Source: Candidatus Cloacimonadota bacterium
GTDB lineage: Bacteria > Cloacimonadota > Cloacimonadia > Cloacimonadales > Cloacimonadaceae
Assembly: GCA_012728875.1 (NCBI GenBank)
Contig: JAAYEF010000020.1
Coordinates: 1 to 63,139, forward strand
DNA length: 63,139 nt
Direction: 5' to 3'
Positions within the stretch are counted from its first letter, which is position 1; every line of letters starts with the position of its first letter. Positions 17,108-27,177 of the stretch are shown here, in pieces. Position numbers and translations under genes: made by a program. The notes beneath the pieces were generated by a model. That model searched no databases. It saw only the letters and a list, made by a program, of their open reading frames with translations, and was not told the DNA's origin.

Positions 17108-18337
17108 ATGTATAAAAGTGCCGTTTTAACAATCGGCAACGAAATCCTGCTGGGCAGCACGCTGAACACAAATTTGGCTTGGCTGGCGCAGGAACTGGCG
17201 GCAATTGGCCTGCCGGTGGATTTTTCGCTCACCGTGAAGGATGAACCCGAAGCCATCAGCCAAGCGCTGGCACTGGCTTGGGAAAAATGTGATGTGGTCA
17301 TCACCACCGGTGGCTTGGGTCCCACGGAAGATGATATCACCAAAAACGCCATTGCATCCTTTTTTGATGCCGAATTGATGTTCGACCCCGCCATTTGGGA
17401 AGAGATCCTGAAAAGATTCGCCTTCCGCAAGATGAAAGTGCCGGAATCCAACCGCAGCCAGGCGATGGTGCCCAAAAATTTTATGGCTTTGAAAAATGAT
17501 CGTGGCACCGCGCCGGGACTATTTTTTGAAGACGGATCAAAAAGCTTCTTTGCCTTTGCCGGAGTTCCGCTTGAAATGCGGCATCTCTTTGAAAATCAAG
17601 CCAAGCCCCTGCTTCTCGAAAAATATGGCAACGACAAACAAATCTGGCAACATACGCTGCACACTTTCGGAATCTCGGAATCCGCCTTGGCAGAGCTTTT
17701 GGCAGATTTCCCCAAGCTAAAAGGTGTTGAGCTGGCATGGCTCCCCCAGTCGGGAAGAGTGGACCTGCGTTTTTACGGTCCAAGCAAAATTGAAGTCACG
17801 GAAAGCGCCGAGCGCTGCCACAAGCTGATTGAAGAATATGTTTGGGGCGAAAACGGCGATACACCTGCGCAGGTTTTGCTTGAAATTCTGAAAGAAAAAG
17901 GATGGAAACTGGCTCTGGCTGAATCCTGCACCGGAGGCTGGGCGCAAAAAATGATTACGGATGTGCCCGGTGCTTCAGAATCTTTTTTGGGCGGTGTGGT
18001 AAGCTATGCCAACGAACTCAAGCAAGCCTTATTGGGAGTGAATTCCACCACCCTCATGCAGCATGGCGCAGTAAGCGAAAAATGCGCCCAGGAAATGGCA
18101 GAGGGCATAAAAAGCTTGACAAAATCTCAGATAGGGATTTCCGTAACAGGCGTTGCCGGTCCGGATGGTGGCACCGTTGATAAGCCAGTTGGGACCGTCT
18201 GTTTTGGTTTTTCAGATTTACAAGGGACTTGGAGCTTTACCCATGCTTTTAATGGAGATCGTGAATCCATCCGGTTCAAAGCGGCTGAGTATGCGCTCCT
18301 GAGTCTGATAAAACATTTGAGGAGAACCATAGCTTGA
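17108..18337 (+). CDS. cinA: CinA family protein (nicotinamide-nucleotide amidase)
   Basis: 409 residues with both CinA domains. The N-terminal MoaB/MogA-like domain (LTIGNEILLGSTLNTN, ITTGGLGPTEDD) acts as an ADP-ribose pyrophosphatase in studied members. The C-terminal PncC domain (LAESCTGGWAQ, SFLGGVVSYANELK, GVAGPDGGTVDKPVG) hydrolyses NMN. It serves pyridine nucleotide salvage. The ATG at 17108 gives the usual N-terminus; a TTG at 17090 lies inside proS. The stop overlaps the TTG start of purD. Confidence 0.92.
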   Translation: MYKSAVLTIGNEILLGSTLNTNLAWLAQELAAIGLPVDFSLTVKDEPEAISQALALAWEKCDVVITTGGLGPTEDDITKNAIASFFDAELMFDPAIWEEILKRFAFRKMKVPESNRSQAMVPKNFMALKNDRGTAPGLFFEDGSKSFFAFAGVPLEMRHLFENQAKPLLLEKYGNDKQIWQHTLHTFGISESALAELLADFPKLKGVELAWLPQSGRVDLRFYGPSKIEVTESAERCHKLIEEYVWGENGDTPAQVLLEILKEKGWKLALAESCTGGWAQKMITDVPGASESFLGGVVSYANELKQALLGVNSTTLMQHGAVSEKCAQEMAEGIKSLTKSQIGISVTGVAGPDGGTVDKPVGTVCFGFSDLQGTWSFTHAFNGDRESIRFKAAEYALLSLIKHLRRTIA

Positions 18338-19554
18338 CAGTTCTGATCATCGGCGGAGGTGGGCGTGAACATGCCCTGGCAGCGGCAATTGCCAAAGATG
18401 GAGCGCAGATTATTGTGGCGCCCGGAAATGGCGGCATTGCCCGCGAATTCAAATGCCTTCCATTCACAGACCTGAATGAGGTTTTGGATTGGTGTTTGAC
18501 AAATCAGCCGAACTTTGTGGTTTTTGGTCCGGAACAGCCACTGGCAGACGGTTGGGTGGATGTTTTGGAAAAAGCAGGGGTGCCCTGTGTGGGTCCCACT
18601 GCCCAAGCTGCAAGAATTGAAAGCAGCAAGGCTTTTGCCAAGGAATTGATGGCAAAAAACAAGATTCCAACCGCGTCTTATGAGTGTTTTGACAATCCGC
18701 AGGAAGCACAAAGACACATCCTCTCTCAAGCAAATTATCCCATCGTGATCAAAGCAGACGGCTTGGCTGCAGGAAAAGGCGTTGCTGTTGTGGAAAACGA
18801 AGCTGATGCCTTGAGTTTTCTGGAATCCATTTCCGGGAAAGTGGTTTTGGAAGAATTCCTTGTGGGCTGGGAAACCTCGCTGTTTGCCATCACCGATGGT
18901 GAAAACTTTCAAACCACCCTTTTCGCCAGAGATCACAAGCGTTTGAACGATGGAGACCAGGGTCCCAACACTGGTGGGATGGGTGCATTTTGCCCTGTTC
19001 CAGAGGCTGAAAAATGGCGTGAGGAGATTGAAAACAATGTGATCTCCCCCACTTTGAAAGCTTTGCGTGATCTGGGCTCACCCTTCCGAGGATTCCTTTA
19101 TTGCGGTTTGATGATCACGGAGGAAGGTCCCAAGGTTTTGGAATATAATTGCCGTTTGGGCGACCCCGAAACCCAGGCCCTGCTTCCGCTTTTAAATACA
19201 TCTTTCATAGAAATTTGCGAAGCTGTTACCACAGGAACAGTTGGCGGCTTGAAACTGGACTGGAGCGATCAAAGCAGCGTTTGCGTGATTATGAGTTCGC
19301 AGGGATATCCAGGCAGTTTCAACACAGGCCATCACCTTGATTTTTCACGAGAAATTCAAAGCCTGATCCGCTTCGGCGGAGTGAAGGAAGAAGCAGGCAG
19401 ATTGGTAAGCTCCGGCGGCAGGGTTTTGTCACTGGTGGCATTGGGGGACAATTTGGCCGAAGCTCGTGAAAAAGTGTATGGAGATTTGGAAACCATAGAC
19501 TTTTCGGGAAAACATTTTCGAAAAGACATTGCATTGCCCCGCAATCAGATATGA
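18334..19554 (+). CDS. purD: Phosphoribosylamine-glycine ligase
   Basis: GAR synthetase, the second step of purine synthesis. The N-terminus TVLIIGGGGREHALA is the PurD signature. The ATP-grasp domain (VIKADGLAAGKGV, DHKRLNDGDQGPNTGGMGAF) and the C-terminal NCRLGDPETQ are intact. 406 residues. It starts with TTG in a TTGA overlap with cinA and has no other start nearby. No other pur genes are in the window. Confidence 0.95.
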   Translation: MTVLIIGGGGREHALAAAIAKDGAQIIVAPGNGGIAREFKCLPFTDLNEVLDWCLTNQPNFVVFGPEQPLADGWVDVLEKAGVPCVGPTAQAARIESSKAFAKELMAKNKIPTASYECFDNPQEAQRHILSQANYPIVIKADGLAAGKGVAVVENEADALSFLESISGKVVLEEFLVGWETSLFAITDGENFQTTLFARDHKRLNDGDQGPNTGGMGAFCPVPEAEKWREEIENNVISPTLKALRDLGSPFRGFLYCGLMITEEGPKVLEYNCRLGDPETQALLPLLNTSFIEICEAVTTGTVGGLKLDWSDQSSVCVIMSSQGYPGSFNTGHHLDFSREIQSLIRFGGVKEEAGRLVSSGGRVLSLVALGDNLAEAREKVYGDLETIDFSGKHFRKDIALPRNQI

Positions 19555-19567
19555 TTTTGGAGACGAT

Positions 19568-22500
19568 ATGAGGTTCAGCATAGTATTGGGCTTGCTGCTA
19601 CTCCCGTTGGTTTTTTTGGGAGCGCAGGTGAGCGTGGTCAGCCAGGATTCTAATGAACTTGTTTTACAGTTCACCCTGCCTGAATATAAAATTGGATACC
19701 AAACGATTGAAGGGACAACCTGGAATGTGATTGAGACCGACCAAGGCAGCATCCATGCCATTGAAGGCTTTCCAGAGCTGAGAGTGTTCAGTGAAGCGGT
19801 TGCCATTCCGGTGGACGGAGAAATAAGCATCCAGGTTTTGGACGTGCAAAGCAGCATTCTAAAAAATATCAACCTCAAGCCAATATATAAAATGAATGTG
19901 GAAAACGAGGATGTGGAACATCTGTTTTTCCAAGATTCCAAAGCATACCGCAGCCAGCAGATGTGGCCAATATCCATTGCGGAAACCGGCGATGCGGCCT
20001 TCATTGGAGACCGCCGATTTGTGCCGCTGCGGCTTTATCCGTTCCAGTATCGCGCCGCCAGCAAAGAGCTTGTTGTAAACACCGGATTCACCATCCGGGT
20101 GCAGATCCTTGGCTCTAAAAGTGCCACTCCGGGCTGGCAATACAGCGAAAATCCCGTGGATCAAATTGCCGATCACCTATTTTTAAACAATGCAAGCTCC
20201 AAAAGCTGGCGCCTGCCAAAGCAGAAGGATCTCACTTATGAATCTCCAAAAAATGGAACTTCGCAGGTGAATGAAATCCAATTTCTGGCAAACAAGGAAG
20301 GGATCTATAAGGTCACTTTCGAAGCGCTGAACAGCTTTATTCTGACCATGGCAGACTCTTTGGAAGTGGAAATGGCATGGCTGCCGGAAACGGTGGATCC
20401 CAGATTTTTGGAATTGAAAGATCGTCATGGCGCCGTTCCCATTCACTTTGAAGGTGAAAAAGACGGCAGCTTTGATCCAGGAGATTATTTAGAATTCTAT
20501 GGAGATCGTCATTATGGAGAAACCTGCTATCATGACGCCTACACCGAGGAAAACGTTTATACCCTATACTACAAAGGCAGCCTGGGCGCCAGAATGGCTG
20601 TTGAAAACGGAGGTTTGCTGGTTTCCAACCCCGCACAATATATTGTGCCGGACGCCTATGAACATACTGTCCACTTTGAAGAACAGCTGATCATGGATAA
20701 GCTTGGTAACTCGTGGTCATCAAGGGACCCTGAATTCTACAAAGAAGACTACTGGTTTTGGCGCAAGATAAATGCACCGGACTTGGACATCATTCCTTTT
20801 CAGTTGCAGTATCCAATTGACAGTACAGTTAGAACTGCAAACGTAACTGTGGCGCTGCATGGGCTTACTTATGCCACGGCTGTTGGTCCGGGTCAATATG
20901 ATCATGAAGCCACAGTGCGAATAAATGAAGCCATGATCAACACCCACAGTTGGGTGGGTCAAACCGAAAAAATCTTTAATAACGCGGGTCCTGTGGCAAA
21001 CTCATATTTCCGCCATGGCACAAACAATATGTATATCAGCCTTTCCGGAAATACGGTTTCTGGAAATCGAGAGCAGGTGCTTTTGGATTGGCTCGAGCTG
21101 AAATATTGGCGTGAGTATCGCACCAGTGAAGATAAAATCAAATTCAGCAAGCCCTCGAACCGTCCGGCGGGACTTTATCAGTTTGAAGTCAGCGGTTTCA
21201 GCAATGAAAACGTTTCGGTTTATAAAATAGGTTCGAGCGTTTTCAACAATCTCCAGATCGAGCCCTTCAGTGTGGAAGGCTTTGCCCCTTGGACAGTTAG
21301 CATCCAGGATAGTGTGGCTTCCACAGAAGTGAAATATTATGCAGTTACAGAGAACCAAAAACTGGCACCTCTGAATATGAGGCTAAACCTTCCCTCCGAC
21401 CTGAAAAACCCTGCCAATGCAGCAAATGTGATCATGGTGGGAAGAAGGGATTTCATCTATTCCGAAGGTGGAGACCTGCTCACATCAATCTGGGAAGCGG
21501 ACGGTCACACCGTTGCCAGAGTTGACTATCAGGATATTTTTGACGAATTCAACCACGGGGTTCGCAGTGCTGACAGTCTGAAGGATTTCTTTAGATATGC
21601 CTACAACAATTGGAGTTCGCCACAGTTGAATCACGTGATTCTTTTAGGAGAAGGCACAAACGACGAAAGAGACGGCAGCCCTGCCCGAACCTATCAGCTG
21701 GTGCCGATCAAAATGACCTGGACCAGCCAACACGGTGCAACCGCCAGCGATGGATGGTATGCCACCATCGTGGGAGACGACCTGGTTCCCGACATCGCTG
21801 TTGCACGCATCAACGCTTGGAAACCTCAGCATGTGATGGATTTTGCCCAAAAAGCTTGGGACTATCGCAATAAACTGCTTACAAACAGACTCTGGAACAG
21901 CCATCTAACCATTACCTCCGGCGGAAAAATTACGGATTCTGACGATCTTTTTGCCCAACAATCCGAAATCATCCGCAGAAGAACCATGCCGATGGATTAT
22001 CGCGCCACCAGGGTTTACACTTCCACTCAAACAGTCAGCAATCAATACTTTGGCGGAACTTTCGACCTCAAGGACGCCATCAACTCCGGAACCCAATATC
22101 TGCACTTCATCGGTCACGGAGGTGGACGCATCTGGGCTGACTATAACCTTTTCAACTACAATGACGTGGCAACGCTGAACAACCAAGTTTATCCCATCGT
22201 GGTCAGTCTGGCTTGCTATGCATCCGCTTTCGATACAAACGGCATCAACAGCATCGGAGAAGCCTTGGTGATGCAGCCTAACAAGGGCGCAATCGCCACT
22301 TTTGGCTTCAGCGGCCTGGGCTATATGTACCAAGACCTTGATTGGGGCTTGGCTCTGTGTGAAGCGCTGTTCAAGCATGACTTCGATACTCTGGGTGAAG
22401 CCTATATGTACACCCTGGGAAGGTTTTATGTGACCACCACGCTCTCCGCGGCTCGTTATGCCCTAATGAACGGTTCCGCATTGCTGGGTGACCCTTTGAT

Positions 22501-24391
22501 CAGAACCTTGAAGCCCGTGGGTGAAATCCCCGTGACTGCACAAAACCATGTTTTGATGCCGGGCGAGACGCTGAACGTCAGTGCACAATTCCCTCCGGAC
22601 GTGCTGGCAGCAAGGCTCTACATTCTTAATACAAACGAAGTGACTGTCAACATTCCCTACGACATTCCCGTGATCAATGGACAATTTTCAGCAAGCTATG
22701 AAATCCCAACAAACGTGAATCCTCCATACACGCGGGAAATTTATGTGGCAGGATATTCCGCAACAAAGGAATATGTGGGTCGCAGCTTCTTTGGCGTGGG
22801 ACGTGCCGCAGTTGAACATATTGCAACACTTCCAGACAGTCCTGCCTGGAATGATTCCGTGCGTTTTGTGGCCAAGCCTTTTGCAAACGAAGAAATTCTG
22901 TCCATGAGTTGCAAATATCGCTTGGGCTCAGGAACCAGTTGGGCAACCCTGCCCATGGTTTTAAACCCTGACCAGGAAGGGACATACATCACCAGCCTGG
23001 CAGTTCCACCTATTACCACTGGAACTGAAATAACCTATAAATATAGCATAACGACCGATTCTGGCACAGTGGAATCGATAAATCATAACTATGTAACCCG
23101 CGGTCCAGATCTTGCCATGCGGGATATAAAACTTGAATGTGCTGACGAAACCCGGGAAATCAGGGTTTTTATCGGGAACAATGGTAATGCAACGTCCATC
23201 CCCACTGACCTGAAGCTTTTCGTCAAGCTGGTTGACGGTCCCCAAAGTCTTTTTTCTGAACAGGTTTTTGCGCCGCTTGAGATTGCTGGAGAACGCTGGG
23301 AAAGTATTCCGTTGGACGGCTTGAGTCCCGGCAGCTATACTTTTCATGCCAAAGTGAACACATCCTGGGTTTTCCCGGAATGGCATGGTCAGGATAACCC
23401 AGCCTCTGAAACTGACAACTTCGACATCAGCAACACAATCAAACTTACAGCAGATTACAATTATCACGAGACAGACTCGCAGGGAGGCACCATCACAAGC
23501 CTGGACGGAAATGTGAGCTGTCAGGTCCCTCCAAACCTTGTTCCAACTGGTCAAAGCGCCGTTTTCAATATCAGCAGCGTTGGCACCAGGGACGCACAAA
23601 ACCAACCGGATATTTCCAGCATCAAGCTTAGGAGCTTTGATGCAGAGCCGAGCTTCCCTGAATCGAACGCCTACGAAATCAGGACGCTAAACACTGCCTT
23701 GGTTGATTCCACCGGAACTTTTGTCAACAACCATCAGATCCAGCTTAGCTTTTTCTACAGTGTTTTTGACTCTGAAACCCAAAACCTGGAATCCGAGAAT
23801 TCTTATAAAATCTACCGCTGGGACGATCGTGTGAATAAATGGCTGCTGCAGGGTGGGAATATTTCCTCCACCGAAGACAAGGTGGTTTTCATGGTGCCCA
23901 GCCAGGGAATCTACACCATCTATCGAAATCGTGACCGCGTGCGTCCTGCCATCGACGTCAATGTCCAAGATCAGGAATTCACCGTTGGAGGCCATATTTC
24001 AGGGAAAGGAGTGATTTCGCTCATACTTAGTGATGCAAACGGCATTGATGTGTATGGAGAAAGCTTGAAACTTTTTCTGAATGGAAGCTTGGTGCCACCT
24101 TCAGACTATGTGGTCACCGTGCGCACAGACAACGTGAACCGGGTTCCGCTCAAATATCAACTTGATCTTTCCAAAGGCAGATACAGCTTGGTGGTGGACT
24201 GCAAAGATGTAAACGGAAACTATAACACACGCGAGATGCAGTTCACGGTAAGCGAAAGCTTTGACATGATCAATGTGGCAAACTATCCGAACCCCGTTCT
24301 GGGGCGCGCAGTGGATCCTAAAAACGATGGACGAACCCGTTTCACATATACATTGACAGATGATGCAGATGAGGTTTCCATCAAGATCTAA
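19568..24391 (+). CDS. Secreted C25 (gingipain-like) cysteine protease, C-terminal domain cut by stop codon
   Basis: A large secreted protease. It has a signal peptide (about 1-20), a long gingipain-type prodomain, and a C25 catalytic domain (about 613-975). His850 in FIGHGG and Cys883 in SLACY are 33 residues apart, the same distance as in RgpB (211/244). Adhesive beta-domains follow (a CARDB-like one near 1180). The last segment (ANYPNP, residue ~1570) opens a FlgD/type IX-style sorting domain. This is interrupted by TAA at 24389-24391, where the family has Tyr (SIKI-Y-TLSG). GGAG precedes the ATG at 19568. Next gene: a PorV-like barrel. Confidence 0.9.
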   Translation: MRFSIVLGLLLLPLVFLGAQVSVVSQDSNELVLQFTLPEYKIGYQTIEGTTWNVIETDQGSIHAIEGFPELRVFSEAVAIPVDGEISIQVLDVQSSILKNINLKPIYKMNVENEDVEHLFFQDSKAYRSQQMWPISIAETGDAAFIGDRRFVPLRLYPFQYRAASKELVVNTGFTIRVQILGSKSATPGWQYSENPVDQIADHLFLNNASSKSWRLPKQKDLTYESPKNGTSQVNEIQFLANKEGIYKVTFEALNSFILTMADSLEVEMAWLPETVDPRFLELKDRHGAVPIHFEGEKDGSFDPGDYLEFYGDRHYGETCYHDAYTEENVYTLYYKGSLGARMAVENGGLLVSNPAQYIVPDAYEHTVHFEEQLIMDKLGNSWSSRDPEFYKEDYWFWRKINAPDLDIIPFQLQYPIDSTVRTANVTVALHGLTYATAVGPGQYDHEATVRINEAMINTHSWVGQTEKIFNNAGPVANSYFRHGTNNMYISLSGNTVSGNREQVLLDWLELKYWREYRTSEDKIKFSKPSNRPAGLYQFEVSGFSNENVSVYKIGSSVFNNLQIEPFSVEGFAPWTVSIQDSVASTEVKYYAVTENQKLAPLNMRLNLPSDLKNPANAANVIMVGRRDFIYSEGGDLLTSIWEADGHTVARVDYQDIFDEFNHGVRSADSLKDFFRYAYNNWSSPQLNHVILLGEGTNDERDGSPARTYQLVPIKMTWTSQHGATASDGWYATIVGDDLVPDIAVARINAWKPQHVMDFAQKAWDYRNKLLTNRLWNSHLTITSGGKITDSDDLFAQQSEIIRRRTMPMDYRATRVYTSTQTVSNQYFGGTFDLKDAINSGTQYLHFIGHGGGRIWADYNLFNYNDVATLNNQVYPIVVSLACYASAFDTNGINSIGEALVMQPNKGAIATFGFSGLGYMYQDLDWGLALCEALFKHDFDTLGEAYMYTLGRFYVTTTLSAARYALMNGSALLGDPLIRTLKPVGEIPVTAQNHVLMPGETLNVSAQFPPDVLAARLYILNTNEVTVNIPYDIPVINGQFSASYEIPTNVNPPYTREIYVAGYSATKEYVGRSFFGVGRAAVEHIATLPDSPAWNDSVRFVAKPFANEEILSMSCKYRLGSGTSWATLPMVLNPDQEGTYITSLAVPPITTGTEITYKYSITTDSGTVESINHNYVTRGPDLAMRDIKLECADETREIRVFIGNNGNATSIPTDLKLFVKLVDGPQSLFSEQVFAPLEIAGERWESIPLDGLSPGSYTFHAKVNTSWVFPEWHGQDNPASETDNFDISNTIKLTADYNYHETDSQGGTITSLDGNVSCQVPPNLVPTGQSAVFNISSVGTRDAQNQPDISSIKLRSFDAEPSFPESNAYEIRTLNTALVDSTGTFVNNHQIQLSFFYSVFDSETQNLESENSYKIYRWDDRVNKWLLQGGNISSTEDKVVFMVPSQGIYTIYRNRDRVRPAIDVNVQDQEFTVGGHISGKGVISLILSDANGIDVYGESLKLFLNGSLVPPSDYVVTVRTDNVNRVPLKYQLDLSKGRYSLVVDCKDVNGNYNTREMQFTVSESFDMINVANYPNPVLGRAVDPKNDGRTRFTYTLTDDADEVSIKI

Positions 24392-24595
24392 ACTCTTTCT
24401 GGAAGGCTGGTGAAAGAATTTCTTAACCTTCCCGCCGGTGTGGGATACCATGAATATCCCAGAACCCTTTACGGTTGGGACTGTCAAGATGAAGAAGGAA
24501 TGTATCTGGCAAACGGTACATACTTCTGGCGGATCACTGCACGGAAAAACGGGCAGAAAATCCAAAAAACAATGAAAATGGCAATTCTGAAATAG
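24392..24595 (+). pseudogene. In-frame remainder of the C25 protease sorting domain
   Basis: The same reading frame continues after the TAA for 67 sense codons to TAG. It encodes TLSGRLVKEF, then YGWDCQDEEGMYLANGTYFWR and a basic end. This is the second half of the conserved FlgD/T9SS-like C-terminal fold. It has no credible start of its own (only an internal GTG at 24410 without a ribosome site). It is therefore read as the detached end of the preceding gene. Confidence 0.8.
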
Positions 24596-24604
24596 AGGTT
24601 CCAC

Positions 24605-25615
24605 ATGAAAAACAGAATATTGATGATCATACTATTGACCCTTGCAGCTGTTTCGCTGACTGCGGGACGCTACGCGGGAGACTTCATGATGATAGGATCC
24701 GGAGTGCGTGCCCTGGGAATGGGCGGCGCCTTCAGTTCCATTGCAGATGACGGCAGCGCCATATATTGGAATCCCGCCGGCATTTCCCAGATCAAAAAAC
24801 CCGAGATTTCTGCAATGCACGCCTTTTTGTATTCGGGATTGGCGTCATATGACCACATCACATATTGCCAACCCCTGCCGAGCGATGTGACCATCGGGGT
24901 AAACCTAACCAGACTCACAGTCTCGGAAATTCCTGTTTTTTCAGAGACTTACCTGCTTGGCACAAACGTGGACGAGCGCATAAACAACGCCGCACTGCAG
25001 CTTCCGGGCGTCCCGGACGGGAGTTTCAAGGCAACCGATGACCTCTATCAATTTGCTTTCTCGAAACATCTGCACTACGACCTGAACATGGGTTGGCTAT
25101 TCTTTGCGTTGCCTATGGATTTCCATTTGGGTGGGAATGTCAAATTCATCAAACGAAACCTGATGAACAATCAGGGAACAGGTACCGGTATAGACTTCGG
25201 CATGAAGGTGAAAACTGATTTGGGCGTACTTTTTGATTGGGAAGCCCTTGGAAAACTCGATTTTGGCTTGAACTTCCAAGATATTGCCGGTACCGACATC
25301 AGTTGGGACACCTATTCCGAACATAGAGACAAAGTCCTTTTCAACACCAAACTGGGAGTGGCCGTAACCCAGCCGATCCCACCTCTGGATTCAGAAGTGC
25401 TTTTGGCATACGACTACGATTATGTGTATGAAGGCTGCAGCCACTTTGGAGCACAGTTTTCATACAAAGATCTGGGCGCGATCCGTGCAGGCTATTACGA
25501 TAAAAACATTTCTTGCGGCGCCTCTTTGAACATCTATGGCGTAGGAATTGACTATGCCTTGGTCACAAACCCTGTGGGAATAACCAACCGAATTGGCTTG
25601 AGAGTCAGTTTTTAG
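24605..25615 (+). CDS. PorV/PorQ-like outer membrane barrel (UPF0164-type)
   Basis: 336 residues. The signal peptide is followed by the diagnostic GSGVRALGMGGAFSSIADDGSAIYWNPAG, known from PorV/PorQ and FadL-like barrels. The remainder is amphipathic beta-strands ending in RVSF, with the terminal aromatic expected of an outer-membrane barrel. PorV escorts sorting-domain cargo in the type IX secretion system, so its position nine bases after the C25 gene fits a cargo-escort pairing; that role is inferred. GAGG precedes the ATG. Confidence 0.85.
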   Translation: MKNRILMIILLTLAAVSLTAGRYAGDFMMIGSGVRALGMGGAFSSIADDGSAIYWNPAGISQIKKPEISAMHAFLYSGLASYDHITYCQPLPSDVTIGVNLTRLTVSEIPVFSETYLLGTNVDERINNAALQLPGVPDGSFKATDDLYQFAFSKHLHYDLNMGWLFFALPMDFHLGGNVKFIKRNLMNNQGTGTGIDFGMKVKTDLGVLFDWEALGKLDFGLNFQDIAGTDISWDTYSEHRDKVLFNTKLGVAVTQPIPPLDSEVLLAYDYDYVYEGCSHFGAQFSYKDLGAIRAGYYDKNISCGASLNIYGVGIDYALVTNPVGITNRIGLRVSF

Positions 25616-25626
25616 GGAGATTAACA

Positions 25627-26394
25627 ATGAAAAAGATCAGCATTGCCCTGCTTCTTGCCGTCATTCTTTTTCTTGCTGCATGTGCGGGAAGAGATGAAGA
25701 CGACAAAGACACCACACCCCCCATTACACCTGTGATGACGCCACATTTGGGTGATACTGGAGACCCGCCAGTGATCTACCAAGGTCAAACAGTTTTCCTG
25801 AATGAGGACAACAATGGAATTGATACAGTTCCAGACGGAAACTGGATTCGGGTAAGCTGGGATCCTTTCAAGGATACCGATCTTAGCCATGTAAAAATAT
25901 GGCGTTTTAACAATTTTAATCCGGAGCCAGCGTTGATCGATTCCATTTCTGCAACAGCGGATTACTATCTGGATACAGACAGCCGCCTCACCGAAAGAGT
26001 GTGGTATTCATATTTCATCGATTTGGTGGACTTGGCTGGAAACTCATCCAGATCTGATACAACATCCTATGCGCTTTTGGCAAAAAGTATCCTGCTTTCA
26101 CCAGAAAATGGTGCCACCGTTTCTCCGTTAAATGCGCGCTTCAGTTGGAATCGCAGCGGAGAAGTGGGCAAATTCAGGCTTATTCTTTTCGATGAAAACT
26201 ATGAATATGTGTGGCACGAAGACCTTTTTGTGGCGTTGGAAGAAGATCCGTTAACCATCAGCATGCCCTCTAACTTGGCCTTGCAATACTCAGGTCGCAG
26301 CCTGCGCTGGAGAGTGGACTCTTTTGATTGGGATGAAGAAATGCAAGCCTATATGGGCTCCGAATCGCACGAGCGAGTGGTTCATATACAATGA
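25627..26394 (+). CDS. Lipoprotein with fibronectin-III-like domains
   Basis: 255 residues. The lipoprotein signal ends in LAAC (Cys19), followed by an acidic linker (GRDEDDKDTTPP). Two beta-sandwich segments follow: a fibronectin-III-like one with WIRVSWDPFKDTDLSHVKIWRF and YSYFIDLVDLAGNSS, then one with SPENGATVSPLNARFSWN. It probably sits on the outer membrane with the neighbouring PorV-like protein. Third gene of the C25-porV unit; no terminator is obvious, only a weak CAGCC/GGCTG hairpin at 26485-26500. Confidence 0.75.
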   Translation: MKKISIALLLAVILFLAACAGRDEDDKDTTPPITPVMTPHLGDTGDPPVIYQGQTVFLNEDNNGIDTVPDGNWIRVSWDPFKDTDLSHVKIWRFNNFNPEPALIDSISATADYYLDTDSRLTERVWYSYFIDLVDLAGNSSRSDTTSYALLAKSILLSPENGATVSPLNARFSWNRSGEVGKFRLILFDENYEYVWHEDLFVALEEDPLTISMPSNLALQYSGRSLRWRVDSFDWDEEMQAYMGSESHERVVHIQ

Positions 26395-26593
26395 GTTCTT
26401 TGGGACTCTTTGGATCGATTGACCGATTGAGCCGGTCTGAGCAAACTATGCTGTTTATTAAAGGACTTTTTACGCTGCATTGTTCAGCCTGTTACGGCTG
26501 TTTCCTGCATGAGAACATGCTGTTTGGAAAATATGTCTTGACGTAAATCGATGATTTGAGAAAATAACAAAAAATTGGAATATTGAGGATATC

Positions 26594-27166
26594 TTGAAAA
26601 AATTCCTGATCACATTAGCAGTATTGTGTGCAACGCTATTATTGTTTGCCCAAACAGACAATATGGCCACATCTTTAAGCCCCACATCGGCTTATTCCTA
26701 TGAAGGAAGCCGCAGCGGTGTACAAAAGCTGAAAATGAACGTGTATGTATTGGGACGTGTGCACAAGCCGGGTCTCTACTTGGTGCCAGACGATACAGAT
26801 TTCATTACGCTTTTGGCTCTGGCTGGCGGACCTGCTGAAGATGCCAAGCTCACAAAGATACGCATTATCCGTCCTGCCAAACAGACTCTTGGCGACGAAT
26901 CCGATGCGGAAATAATCTGGATCAATTTTAAAAAATACATGGAAACCGCAGATGACCAGTATCTGGCTACAAAAAAAACTACAACCAGGGTGCTGGATGA
27001 ACTGACAGGCGAGGAAACAGATAACACTGTATATGACCTCCGGCTGCAGCCAGGTGACACCGTTGTGGTTTCAGGCACCATTTTCTATGCATTCAGTAAA
27101 GTTGCAGATTTCCTTTCCAAGGCAGCAATTGCACTCAGTGTCTATAAAATGATCACAACTCTATAA
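26594..27166 (+). CDS. SLBB-domain polysaccharide export-type protein
   Basis: 190 residues. Signal peptide (1-20), then one SLBB domain (MNVYVLGRVHKPGLYLVPDDTDFITLLALAGG, IRIIRP) and a hydrophobic C-terminal stretch. The Poly_export domain usual in Wza-like proteins is absent, so this is a short partner rather than a full channel. It starts with TTG, supported by TTGAGGA just upstream. It lies 11 bases before the tyrosine kinase/co-polymerase gene. TTGACG at 26538 is a possible -35. Confidence 0.8.
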   Translation: MKKFLITLAVLCATLLLFAQTDNMATSLSPTSAYSYEGSRSGVQKLKMNVYVLGRVHKPGLYLVPDDTDFITLLALAGGPAEDAKLTKIRIIRPAKQTLGDESDAEIIWINFKKYMETADDQYLATKKTTTRVLDELTGEETDNTVYDLRLQPGDTVVVSGTIFYAFSKVADFLSKAAIALSVYKMITTL

Positions 27167-27177
27167 GGTGGCAAGAA

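Noticed and set aside
24410..24595. Independent 61-codon gene after the C25 protease
   Set aside because: Same frame as the protease and homologous to the end of its sorting domain; better explained as the detached C-terminus.
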